Source: Rhizoctonia solani
Lineage: Eukaryota > Basidiomycota > Agaricomycetes > Cantharellales > Ceratobasidiaceae
Reading direction: 5' to 3'
Length of the DNA stretch: 64,000 nt
Assembly: GCF_016906535.1 (NCBI RefSeq)
Contig: NC_057370.1
Span: forward strand, 1-64,000
This document shows, in pieces, positions 1 through 9,820 of the stretch (its first letter is position 1; each line of letters begins with the position of its first letter). Below the pieces are notes generated by a model. The model saw only the letters and a list, made by a program, of their open reading frames with translations. It was not told the origin of the DNA and did not search any database. Position numbers and translations under genes: made by a program.

Positions 1-120
1 AACCTAACCCTAACCTAACCTAACCTAACCTAACCTAACCTAACCTAACCTAACCTAACCTAACCTAACCTAACCTAACCTAACCTAACCTAACCTAACC
101 TAACCTAACCTAACCTAACC
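1..120. repeat. Telomeric repeat array (CCTAA/TTAGG)
   Basis: About 24 tandem units fill the first 120 bases, read as CCTAA on this strand, so the G-rich strand is TTAGG running towards the chromosome end. One unit near position 8 is CCCTAA, the usual fungal form. The array sits at the very edge and gives way directly to unique sequence at 121, so the window begins at a chromosome end. The five-base unit is unusual for fungi; it may be real or a consensus error that drops one C from each CCC. Confidence 0.95.
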
Positions 121-252
121 TGTGTGATGAGGAAAGGGGGAATCTTATGCACTTGTGGCTTATGTAAGTCACCTAGGATGTGTTAGGATGCATCCTAAGT
201 CACCTTAAAACCTGGCTCGTGTGCATATTGCAGCAACATTTTCAGCAGGCTC

Positions 253-2229
253 ATGGATGAGACTAACAACTGGCCGTCTGTACATGGTATGTACCAGATT
301 TTTTGCAAATACCAGAAAGTACTGATCAGCTTCACAGGTGGCTGCTGGCCTTGTTCATGAGATGCTGGCACAGGTGGACCTGTTGACTGAGGGGATGAGT
401 GATGTTCCCAAGGATGCTTTGACTCTCTCCCCAAGGTCCTGCCAAATGTCCAAGCTCAAGGTGACTAACAGTGGTCAGAAAAGGCAAGCACATGCATGGG
501 ATGCTCTACCTGGTGGGCGCTCAGGGGCACTCAAAAGAGTGCGCGCACGCCCAACAAACTTTGTTACCCACTTGAATCCACGGAAGGATGATCCATGGAC
601 TTTTCCAGATATGGTAGGCCAATTTGATCTCTGAGTGCAAGTGTGAATCTACAGTTTGGTTTCAGGTGATTCTCCCATCTTGCCTTGGATCCAAGATTGT
701 AGAGGAGGAGTTGAAGCTGATGCAAACAGTGATAACTCATGTAAGTCTCCATATACATGATCCATCACCAATGTTTTTTCTCATAATCAGATCTTCCAGA
801 TGATCAACATGATCACAACCAAGGATGAGTTCACTCTATTTACCAAGGGAACCTCAGAAACAATAGAGAATACCACTGATCATCCAGCAGGAGTGATAGC
901 CCAGTTTCTTTTGAAGAAACATGGAGATGAGGCCAATGCCAGAGGATATGAATGCAAGGTTAGTGTCTGTGGTGTGATACACTGTTTTGGAAACTTAAAG
1001 AAGGGCATTATGATTGGATGATCTTGATACTAGGTGATGCAAAGGGTGTGGTCCAGTTGGGAGACTCTTCACACAGATCTCCAGAAGCACAAAATGCTTG
1101 AACTTGAAGATGCAAGCCGAGAGAAATATCAACAGCTGCTCAACAGTAGCAAGGCATGGTGGACAGTAATGAGGCTGTTCAAGGTCAAACGTTTGCATAC
1201 AAAGTTTGAGCTCCTAGTGCCAAAGGAGTTTGGAGACTGCCAAGAGAGTGGAACACTGGGTGTATCAAGTCAGGTAAGCAACAACCAAACCAAAATTTCT
1301 CATCTCAATTGAATGTTGGGTGGTAAAAGAAAAATGACATACATTGCTTGTAGTTGAATGCAGTGCAAGCTGCCCTGGAAATGTCAACTCCAGCCAAGCG
1401 TGGGGCAGAAAGCAATCATTCCAATCGACCACAGAAGCAACAAAGACTAAGGGCTAACAAGACCCCTGGTGTTATTGCTGTTAGGCAGGATACTTTTGAA
1501 GCAAATCTTCAGGAAAGTGATGTGGATGACATGGAGGATAGCTCTTACCATGAGCAATCCAATCATGGGCACACAACAATGCCAAGCCTTGAAGATCATA
1601 GTGGTGACCAGGGCCAAGTTACTGGATCTCATGGTGGATATGATCAAATAGAAGATGTGGAGGTGGACCATGATATTGAGGGGGTTGACACACACCAAGA
1701 TGGAAGTGAGGATGGAGGTGATAATGAAGCTGATGGTGAGTGCTTTATCTAAGATTTGTGGCATTTGAACAGTAAATCAGAATATTAATGACATTTGGAA
1801 CTCCATCAGCAAAACTCCAGCAAGGTGGTGATTGGGAACTAGACAAATCCATCCTGAGAGTCATTGCCAGTGCAGAGTCAATGACAAAAGAAGAAAGCAG
1901 AGGCTTGGCTGAACTCCTGGATCAAATAACAGCAAGTTATAGAGATGGAGACATGCAATACTTGGTGGATGCATTGCTAGCAAAAGGAAAGGTAAGTGAG
2001 ATGCCAAGGGGAGGAAAGCAAAAATCAAGATGACCTGTTGACAGCATGTATCAACCAAGCTAAAGAAGGTGGTAAGTGTGATGGAAGAGGTCATGTTGCA
2101 AGGCTGATACTCACGTCTTAGCATGAGCATGAATATAACTCAGTCAGTGAAGATGAGGATAGGGGGGATGGTCAGGGAAGTGCTGCTGAGGAGGAGGAAA
2201 GGGAGGAAGGTCACATGGAGGAGGCATGA
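253..2229 (+). CDS. Telomere-adjacent multi-exon gene of unknown function
   Basis: I do not recognise this protein. The gene is a model of about nine short exons joined by clean GT-AG introns. Donors are at about 286, 615, 740, 957, 1275, 1733, 1992 and 2071, and matching acceptors each end in AG. The reading frame is kept across the junctions I checked (286/329, 615/666 and the last exon). Splicing starts at ATG 253, and the last exon, very acidic (runs of Glu and Asp), ends at TGA 2227-2229. An Asp/Glu/Gly/His-rich acidic region is also encoded at about 1500-1735, preceded by a basic patch (KRGAESNHSNRPQKQQR). The frame stays open upstream of ATG 253, and a possible acceptor (TTGCAG) lies at 228-233, so the true 5' end may have been cut off by the telomere. 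Several junctions are uncertain. Confidence 0.45.
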
Positions 2230-2317
2230 ATAACCAGACATGTTATGGGTTATGGGTTCTGAAAGAGGACACAATGTAATGCATGGACACTGCATAGACA
2301 TGATATTATGAACTCTT

Positions 2318-2573
2318 GGTCCTCAGGGTCCATAGCAAGTATGCATAACAATATACCTCAGGCCACAGTAAGGGTATGAAGTTGGGACTTGTTGCCAACA
2401 GGCCTATACTACTATTATGAGGCCATGTACAAGAGATAAGGAAAAAAGGAGAGATTCAAGTGGACCGGTTGGTGAACGGTCCTCAGGGTCCATAGTGAGC
2501 ATGCATAGTGGTAAATCTTGGGCCACAGTAAGGGTATGAAGTTGGGACTTGTTGCCAACAGGCTTATATTACT
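2318..2573. repeat. Direct duplication, two units 160 bp apart
   Basis: A segment starting GGTCCTCAGGGTCCATAG at 2318 recurs at 2478. Both units continue through a shared core (GGCCACAGTAAGGGTATGAA, then GTTGGGACTTGTTGCCAACA). The units differ by scattered substitutions. A weaker third echo (GGTCCTTCAGGCTGCA) begins near 2639. No coding capacity is evident. Confidence 0.7.
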
Positions 2574-3905
2574 TTGATCAGAGTGTGTACCTATTATTCA
2601 GGAGAAATGGCAAGGTCAACTAGAACCAGTCAGCAACTGGTCCTTCAGGCTGCACTCATAAAATTAACAAAAACTGATTATTTTTGACCTTAACAAAATT
2701 GCACCAAAATTTCAGGGTGGGTGCGCATGGGATGAAAGACCATACTGACAAAGTCCCATGCACTTTGGACTGCAGGAAAAAGCAGAAACCTGATTTTTCT
2801 GAAAAAATTCAAGGGATTTTTCATACTATAACCATCTGGAGGGCAAGTGTAAGGGTTACGCAATCACTGTAGGTCTAGCTCTGGTGTATGTGTTACCCTT
2901 ACAATACACCATTACCTCTCTCTATGTTACATTTGTACCCAGTGCTCTGTTCAGGCTGATTACTAACTATATACGTTCATTTGGTTTCTTCTGTTTACAC
3001 ATGTATTGACCTGGGCACCTTATAAGGCCCTGGGACTCCTACCCACTCTCCCCTGTCTTTACTCTTAACATCAATATTGAGTGTGTGTTACAACTTGTCA
3101 TTTAGGCAACGCTGTTGCCAACCAAGTCACATATATACATCCAATAAGTAGAGACCTTACAGCCGCACTGCCTTGGCAGGGGTATATAAGAGAGTGATCC
3201 ACTGAAGAGTTTGACATATCAAACAAAACTTAAGCTGTTTACAACAAGTAAGTAGTTTAAGTTTGGATTAGGCAGTCTTATTGTGGTTGGTTATGTTTAG
3301 CCAAGGTGATGCCCTGACCTTTGGCCAGGGCTGGCCTCTTTCCTTCTCCAACCATGGTAACACCCAGGTCAATTACCTCTTGTTGCATCCCCCAATTGTA
3401 CAAGGACCTTAGGTCCAGTAAATAGTTACTTAGTTACTTAGTTACTGCCTTAAGCATGCTCCCCACTGTACCTAGGTAGTTGCTCAATGCCTTAAGCATC
3501 TTTGTTGCCATAGTTTAGTTGGTCATTGCCATAGATAGGTTCCTTGTTGCCTTAAGCAACTTCTCATTTGTACACTGCAGCCACAAGTGCCAACCCCCTT
3601 GGTGTCCTACTAGACATCTAGGACACTGTACTATTTACATGATATTTCTACAGATTTACATACATATATACATGAGAGCAAGAAGCATACATCCACACAG
3701 TGCATGAGCTTATGTGAGAGCAGAGAAAAATAAAAGACTTTTGACCCCCTTCTGTGGTTCAATCAGTCACCCAGTGCTGTTTGAAGTCCAAGGAAGTAGT
3801 CCTTCATGCCAATCTATACACTTGCACATAATCTACTTGAACATAATCTACTTTCAAAAGGTTACAGTTTTTGTACGTAGCTGGCTTCCTGATAATTGCA
3901 GAGCG
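2574..3905. repeat. Subtelomeric non-coding tract with a degenerate LTR fragment
   Basis: No convincing gene is seen here. From about 3347 to 3640 the sequence matches the 3' half of the LTR family found at 60343-60915 and 61089-61789. It starts at the shared ACCATGGTAACACCCAGGTC and runs through repeated CTTAGTTACTTAGTTACT and CCTTGTTGCCTTAAGCAACT motifs to AGTGCCAACCCCCTTGGTGT. A TATA-like GGTATATAAGAG lies at 3180-3191 upstream of it, and a further TG-rich promoter-like stretch runs from 2860. The LTR's 5' half is absent here. Confidence 0.55.
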
Positions 3906-6004
3906 CTAATCAACCCACTCAGGTCCAGGCCGATCCAACAGCCCTGCAAGAGGTTTGTACTTTTTCTCCGGTTGCCTCTTCCTATACTCTACCGACCAAT
4001 GGACATGCGGCTTGGAAAATTCTTGACGATAAATTGTTCGAGGTCTCCCAAGATTCATCCATCTAGGCAATCTCGTCAGGACTCGAAAACGCAAAACATG
4101 GCCAATACTAAGCAACTTACCTCCACCGAGACTCCCAATTACCATCGTTATTTTGATACCACTGCTTGATTGGAAGTAGCTCCAATATCCACCACATTAT
4201 ATTGCGGTTCTGCCAACTTATGTCCAGCCGATCATGAGTCGGCTGAATTGCATCCTTTTTGTCCTCGGTTATCCTTGAAAGGACCTTTTTGGTCGAGGCA
4301 CGTTTGAAAAGACTCACGAGAGACACTGACTGTACTCACATCTGCTGATTTGCATGCGTCACCTCCTCCATAATGTGGGGAGCCGTCCTCGTTCAACCCG
4401 ATCAACTTAGGTTCTGGTACGGCGGGGAAATTGATGAGAGTGGCTGGGTTCAGTCCGATCTTTTTGAGTTCGGCACTTTTGAAGAGGATGCCGGTGTCGT
4501 TACGGAAGCACTCGAGAACCATCCATCGCAGGGGGATACGCGCTAGGTCGTTGGGCGTTCTGTTTAGAACTGCACCCCCGCCAACGTCGCCGTGCGCACC
4601 GGCGAACCAGACCTCTATAAGATAAACATAGTCAAAGAGAGTTGAAGGGCAAGGGATAAGGTACCGTATACCCTTTATATTGGTGTTGACAGGCCTTCCG
4701 AAATCATGGCCGTACCACTGATCGTCCTTATCCGGACCATCACACTCCTCAGCCTGGCCATGATTCGCATTGTTGTCTCTCCATACAAGGCTCTTCATCC
4801 AGGCTATCCACCCATAGTGCTTTCCCCTTGATTTCGCGGAACGACTCCAGAGATTCGCATCAAAGTTTGCTCGGCGCTCGTCAAGCGCCAACGCGTGCCG
4901 GAATACACGGATCAAGGAGTTAGACCTGGTAAACGGAAGCTCGCGATGGACAAAACCTATGCATCATTCATAATTTTGTCAAAATTAAAAGAAATTTAGC
5001 GTAGGTATATACGTACCAACGCTTCCGACCGTGTCAAAAACGCCCACAAAATCAACCTTCACTTTAATTGAGAATGCCTTCATGAACTCTTCAGATTGCT
5101 TTCTTCCTTTTACGTCGTCTTGTTTGAAATGCCGATAGGCGAACTTAATTTGTTCGTAGTTATGTGACGGAAGAAGACCGACCTATATGATCACAATTTA
5201 GGTAGGTATGGAATGAGACAATATCAGGATATGCCTTGCTGAGCATCCCCGCCAACGCGCGAGCGGTGTATGCGCCTCGGGAGAAACCAAACAATGAGAT
5301 TCTATCGCCTTTCTTGTCTATTAAACGCACAGAAAAGAATAGGCTAGGTTCGTTTGAATAGCTGACGCTGATTTACGCACAGTTATTCATAAGAAACTCG
5401 TATCCGCCTGTTCAGATCAACATCAGAAGATTGGCACTAATGGATTAGCGCCTAATCCCACATGCCTTGAACATGGATCGGAAGTCCATTTGCGAAGGCT
5501 GCATCTACAAGGCCATAGAACTCATTGACGTACTTGTTGGCTGAGCCGCTGGTTGTTATTCCAGTACCGATACCAGCTTGGTAGTAAATCTAGTGAATCC
5601 AAACTGAGATTTCGCACCGGCTAGATATGTTAACTTGCGGACCTTCTGCTTCAGTGGTTCGCCCTTGTGCAACATTTGGAACAGTCGAACAATATTCGAG
5701 TTCTGGGATATCTGTTATTGTAGATTCAACAAAATTGGAGATTAGTACTCACATCCTCATCAAACTGCGCGCCCGTCCCATCAAAGCATAGAACCAAGGT
5801 TCGGCCCTCGCGAGTCTCAGGCACTGGTACGACTAGGGGCTCTTTTGAGCTCGAGTTAGATGTGGGGTGTGGGACAGTAGCCTGAGGTGAGGGAGCTGAA
5901 TGTAGACCACTGTACAGCAACATCACCTTGGGCTGTCGTAGGTTTATGGGCAGCAAGGTTTGCCATAGTCGACGAGGCCGAGTCAAGTACGACAAGAGGA
6001 GCAT
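3906..6004 (-). CDS. DUF2235 (Tle1-like alpha/beta hydrolase) protein
   Basis: Multi-exon gene encoding a DUF2235 protein, a family related to the catalytic domain of T6SS Tle1 phospholipases and common in Agaricomycetes. The cellular role in fungi is unknown. Exon 1 (6004-5753) begins at ATG 6004 and encodes a basic leader and the signature LCFDGTGAQFDED at residues 72-84. The next exon continues NSNIVRLFQMLHKGEP. The nucleophile elbow GFSRGAYTARALAGM (GxSxG-like) is encoded at about 5240-5320. The conserved WFAGAHGDVGGG block follows near 4590, then TPNDLARIPLRWMV and DTGILF. Introns are short (about 45-65 nt). One 5' junction near 5470 has no obvious GT at the best protein break and may be GC-AG. 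The C-terminal exon ends with GPEWVD and a stop at 3906. I see no clear inactivating change. The splice model between 4100 and 4330 is unsure. Confidence 0.75.
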
Positions 6005-7692
6005 GTTCTAGCTACTCGCCGCTCTAAGGTGATATAAGGAATATGTTTGAAGGGCACCAGCGGTGGTTGCGGACAGGCGCCCATAGCTTCATTGGTTCAT
6101 ATATAGTCCAACTGTCATGCGCGATGGTCATACCCTTGTCCCAGGCATACACATGTAACAAGCGTGATAAGGCTTCGTTAGGCGAGGCGTACGCGCGCAT
6201 TTACGCCTCGCTGTTCTTTTTACTACTCTATATGTGTACTGTTCCGCTTATGTACATGACGTGGCGTTTGCTTAGACGCACAGAGCTAGTTTGCTCAGAA
6301 AGAAGCCAAAATACTCGCCAGCGCCCACCACAACCTCACCGTCTAACTAGGCTTTTTAGCGCCCACTAAATACTGGTAGCGCTGGAAGCCTGTGCTACCC
6401 GCAATCTATTGGGCGCTAAAAAGCTTAGTTAGACGCATGGAGCTACTTCGCGCTGACTACATCGGCAAAAGGGCCGGACATTTTCGAAGCGCCATCATGA
6501 TTTGAAAATAGCACAATCATTTGATCAGGGGTTCAACACATTTCAGACTATTTTGATCGCAAAAAGACTTTTGTAATTACTCTACCTGATAAAGTTTTGA
6601 ACAATTTAGACATATCCCAATTGTCATTGTGGTAATAGAATAAATTGATGTGGAATTGCGATCAGTTAATTCTACAACAGAGTGCCCATCTTTCCACTCT
6701 CGTATACTCCCAACCCCACACGAGAACACCCGTAATCATGAATCTCCACGCACTCCTGGAACATTTCTGGCGCACAAAATGTCTCGCCATCTAACTACGT
6801 TAATATGTTGTACCTATGTTTGTATTACACCGTAGTTACAGCCCGTAGTACGTCCGTATAGTCATCCACATCTCTAGTATAGTTGTGTCGCCCAATGTCA
6901 GGACTACCCTCTTTTCTATCTTCTCTGACTCGCGTCCCATCACTCTGTAGTTAGAAAGTCGCACTATAAGGCCTGGGCTCACAACGACTATAAAATTTAC
7001 GATATTAAAAAGAAGGATAAGTACAGGTCGAGCAAATCAGCCTTGTTGCACTTTTATTGACGCTATACCACAAAGGAGCAATTACAATATTATTTTCGAC
7101 CCTATATAATTTGGTGGCCCATGCCCATGCTCAACTTGTTAGATTCCAACAACCTCAACTCTTGGCCTCTGCTGCTAGTCTTCACTTGCGCAAAGCGTAG
7201 AGATGAGCTCAAGGCATTTGCCAATGAATGGCGTACCACCCAGAACCGGAGGGAGTGGGGTTATCCGGCGCCAAGCGCTGGAAGAAGACCGGAGAACCGA
7301 GGCACGAGTGAGACTCTCCCTCAATTATTGCAGGCGCTGAGTAAGGCTAGGGTGTGAAATAAGGGAATAGGCAAGGCCTATGAGCCAGTCGATTGTGTCT
7401 CCGGTGCAGTGCGTACACGGCAGCGTTTGATGAGAAGTAGCTGGCCGTGGGTCACCCCCCATAGCAAACGTGGTGCGTAATGCTGCGCTGAAATCATATG
7501 TTCAAGCTAGGTGAAGTAATCTAGGATAACCTGTATTATGTTTTATATTCTCTCCTAAGAGATTAGAACACTGCGATTGAGAAGAGCGACACCTGCTCGG
7601 TGTAGAAATACGAATTCGATTTCTATATAAAAGTAGTAGATTAGAATACAAGTAATGACCGAGTAAATACAAGAGTGGGATGAGATGAGTAT
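6005..7692. other. Intergenic region between DUF2235 copies
   Basis: About 1.7 kb with no gene I can support. A 108-residue open frame at 6043-6369 has one hydrophobic stretch (SLFFLLLYMCTVPLMYMTW), but no recognisable domain and no clear promoter or splice structure. A strong inverted repeat lies at 6341-6434 and is listed separately. The rest is AT-rich. Confidence 0.5.
6341..6434. repeat. Fold-back inverted repeat (25-bp arms)
   Basis: Arm 6341-6365 (GTCTAACTAGGCTTTTTAGC plus GCCCA) is the reverse complement of 6410-6434 with one mismatch. The loop is 44 nt and itself contains a smaller GGTAGC/GCTACC stem. Imperfect direct copies of AGACGCACAGAGCTA flank the structure (about 6273 and 6431). 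It looks like a small fold-back or MITE-type relic; no flanking target duplication was established. Confidence 0.7.
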
Positions 7693-7859
7693 TTGGGGCT
7701 TGAACAAGGCCCTTTTATACTCTACAGGTATGACTTACGCGTACGCTTGCGCGTACTGCGCATACATTGGGTGAGTCACCCACTTGACTCGATTACAGAA
7801 CAGTACATTACATTCTACGTCTTTCTACACCATCAGACAGATGTCAAGGGTACGCTGTG

Positions 7860-8595
7860 TCTAATTCTTCGTCGTCTATCCGGCATCAACCAAGTGTATC
7901 TTCCAGAGGTTTGGTTTGCGGGTGCGCACTGCGACGTTGGTGGAGGCTCTGTCTCGATTGAAACACCCAACGACCTGGCGCGTATCCCGCTCCGATGGGT
8001 GATTCGCGAATGCTTCCTCAATGACACTGGCATCCTCTTTGATTCCTCAAAACTTGACACGATAGGACTGAACCCAGCCACTCTTTGGCCGGTCATCAGG
8101 GTTCCCACGCCACCCGAACCGAAGGTCGTTGACATAACAGTGGATGGTACTGCGCATCCTGGGGTAAGACATCTGAATAAAAGACTGGACACAAGAACCG
8201 TTGATATCATTCTTCCCAACCTTTCTAACCTGTTTCCCAATTAATAGGTCCGGTTAGGTACGAATGAGGACGAAAAAGATGTAGTTCAGTCGCTTCATGA
8301 TCAACTATCGCGAATGTGGCTATGGTGGATCTCGGAGATTTTGCCGACGAGATATCGCATACATGATAGTTCTTGGCGTTCTTGGCTCTCGTACGCCACT
8401 CCGATTGATTCTCGTCTGTATTTTAGTCTACTGACAAGCCCGTCTAGAGTCAACTTCGGAAGACCTCTAACGATTCACAACCAAAAACAATTTCCTACCT
8501 ATGTTCATCGGTCCGTATTGTATAGGATGCAGCAAATGGGGTACAAGCCTCGTGCAGTACTTTTGAGTCATCCTGGGCCTGTATGGATTGATTAG
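7860..8595 (+). pseudogene. Truncated DUF2235 paralogue
   Basis: This is the C-terminal half of a second DUF2235 protein on the opposite strand from the 3906-6004 gene. It encodes VWFAGAHCDVGGG, TPNDLARIPLRW, NDTGILF and IGLNPATLW, matching the first copy block by block. After an intron near 8164-8247 it carries a last exon with VNFGRPLTIHNQ and HPGPVWID, again like the first copy. I find neither the FDGTG signature nor the GFSRGAY elbow in the 850 bp upstream, so the catalytic half is missing. The conserved GAHGDVGGG also reads GAHCDVGGG. The gene is a remnant; an upstream frame from 7693 is open but unrelated to the family. Confidence 0.7.
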
Positions 8596-9820
8596 TATTA
8601 TGTCGTCGGCTACTTTGGCGGATACGCTGAAGCCGAGAAGCACTGAGCACCGGTGACGAGACAACGGGCGCAGCAAGTCAGCTACCCCTTGATGACCACT
8701 CAGGCACACTCATCTTTTTGAGTAGTGATGAGCAGTAAATTACCACTTTTACGTGATCAAAACCTCTCATATGCACCAATCAGTTGTTTGAATTGAATTG
8801 CACATTAGCCTCGGACGAAGCCAGAGGTTCTAAACTCTCAAATCCTTCGAAACGTCCATATCTGTCTGTTGCTTCCTAAATCCCTTGTTATCTGTATCCG
8901 AGGCTGTATCAGCACGCCTCCAATTTACCTACGAACTTGCCCAAATGAGGGGCTGCGCATATGGTCAGGACGATACTGAAGCTTACTGCGGTTATCAAAA
9001 GTTTGTGCTGATCGAAAAACAAGCGCCGGGACGTCGAAAACAGTATTAGCCCCAGTCAAAGATGAATGTCATTTAGCCACAGATCTCTGATATCTCTAAT
9101 ATCTCTCACATCACGCTCACCTAAGCATATGCATTTTATCCCACAGTCCCAACATCTCCTCCGGTGTGGCGCCGTGTGGCAAACCCATGTATATTGGACC
9201 TATTTATATAGATGAGCTTAGATATATAGGATTTGTTTCTGTCTTTGGTAGTCACTTGGGCATTTTGTTAATTCTGTGTCAATTGACAACAAGGTATTGG
9301 TTGCAGGGATTGGGCATGGCACTGTTACGCTATATACAACACGGGCCATAAACTAGTGCGGGACAGCAAGATATCAAGTACATATGAAGGCAGTTTCAAT
9401 TTTATACTATTGGCAAATGACAGGCGTAGATACATATATAAACACAAAATCAACTGCATTGAGGACAAGTGTAAACATAAAAACAAGATGGAGCATGACA
9501 TCTGAGTCCGCAATGACATAGGGGTAAGTATGGATATAGGTGAGTTGTTTGTGCATATAAGCAAGTTGTTTGTACGTGTGTGACTAGTGTCTTGGATGCT
9601 CTGGGATACAGAAATTATCCCCGTGCTGTCGGATGTCTCGGATCCATCAATTGATATGAGAGACATGAGAAATATCAGAGATCTACGGCTGAATGGCATT
9701 CATATTTGACTGGAGTTAATGGGATATAACTGAGCCTGTGTCCAAGGAATATCTCACAAAACAACAAGGGTTTACAACCAAACAGAGAGACATCCGGATC
9801 CTTTCGTATTACCTCGTTGC
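8596..9820. other. Intergenic, no gene seen
   Basis: AT-rich sequence with scattered stops. A 124-residue open frame on the minus strand (9325-9699) is low-complexity Ser/Leu/Ile and lacks any family signal. I do not regard it as a gene. Confidence 0.5.

Noticed and set aside
9325..9699. 124-codon minus-strand ORF
   Set aside because: Low-complexity Ser/Leu/Ile content, no domain and no paralogue in the window.
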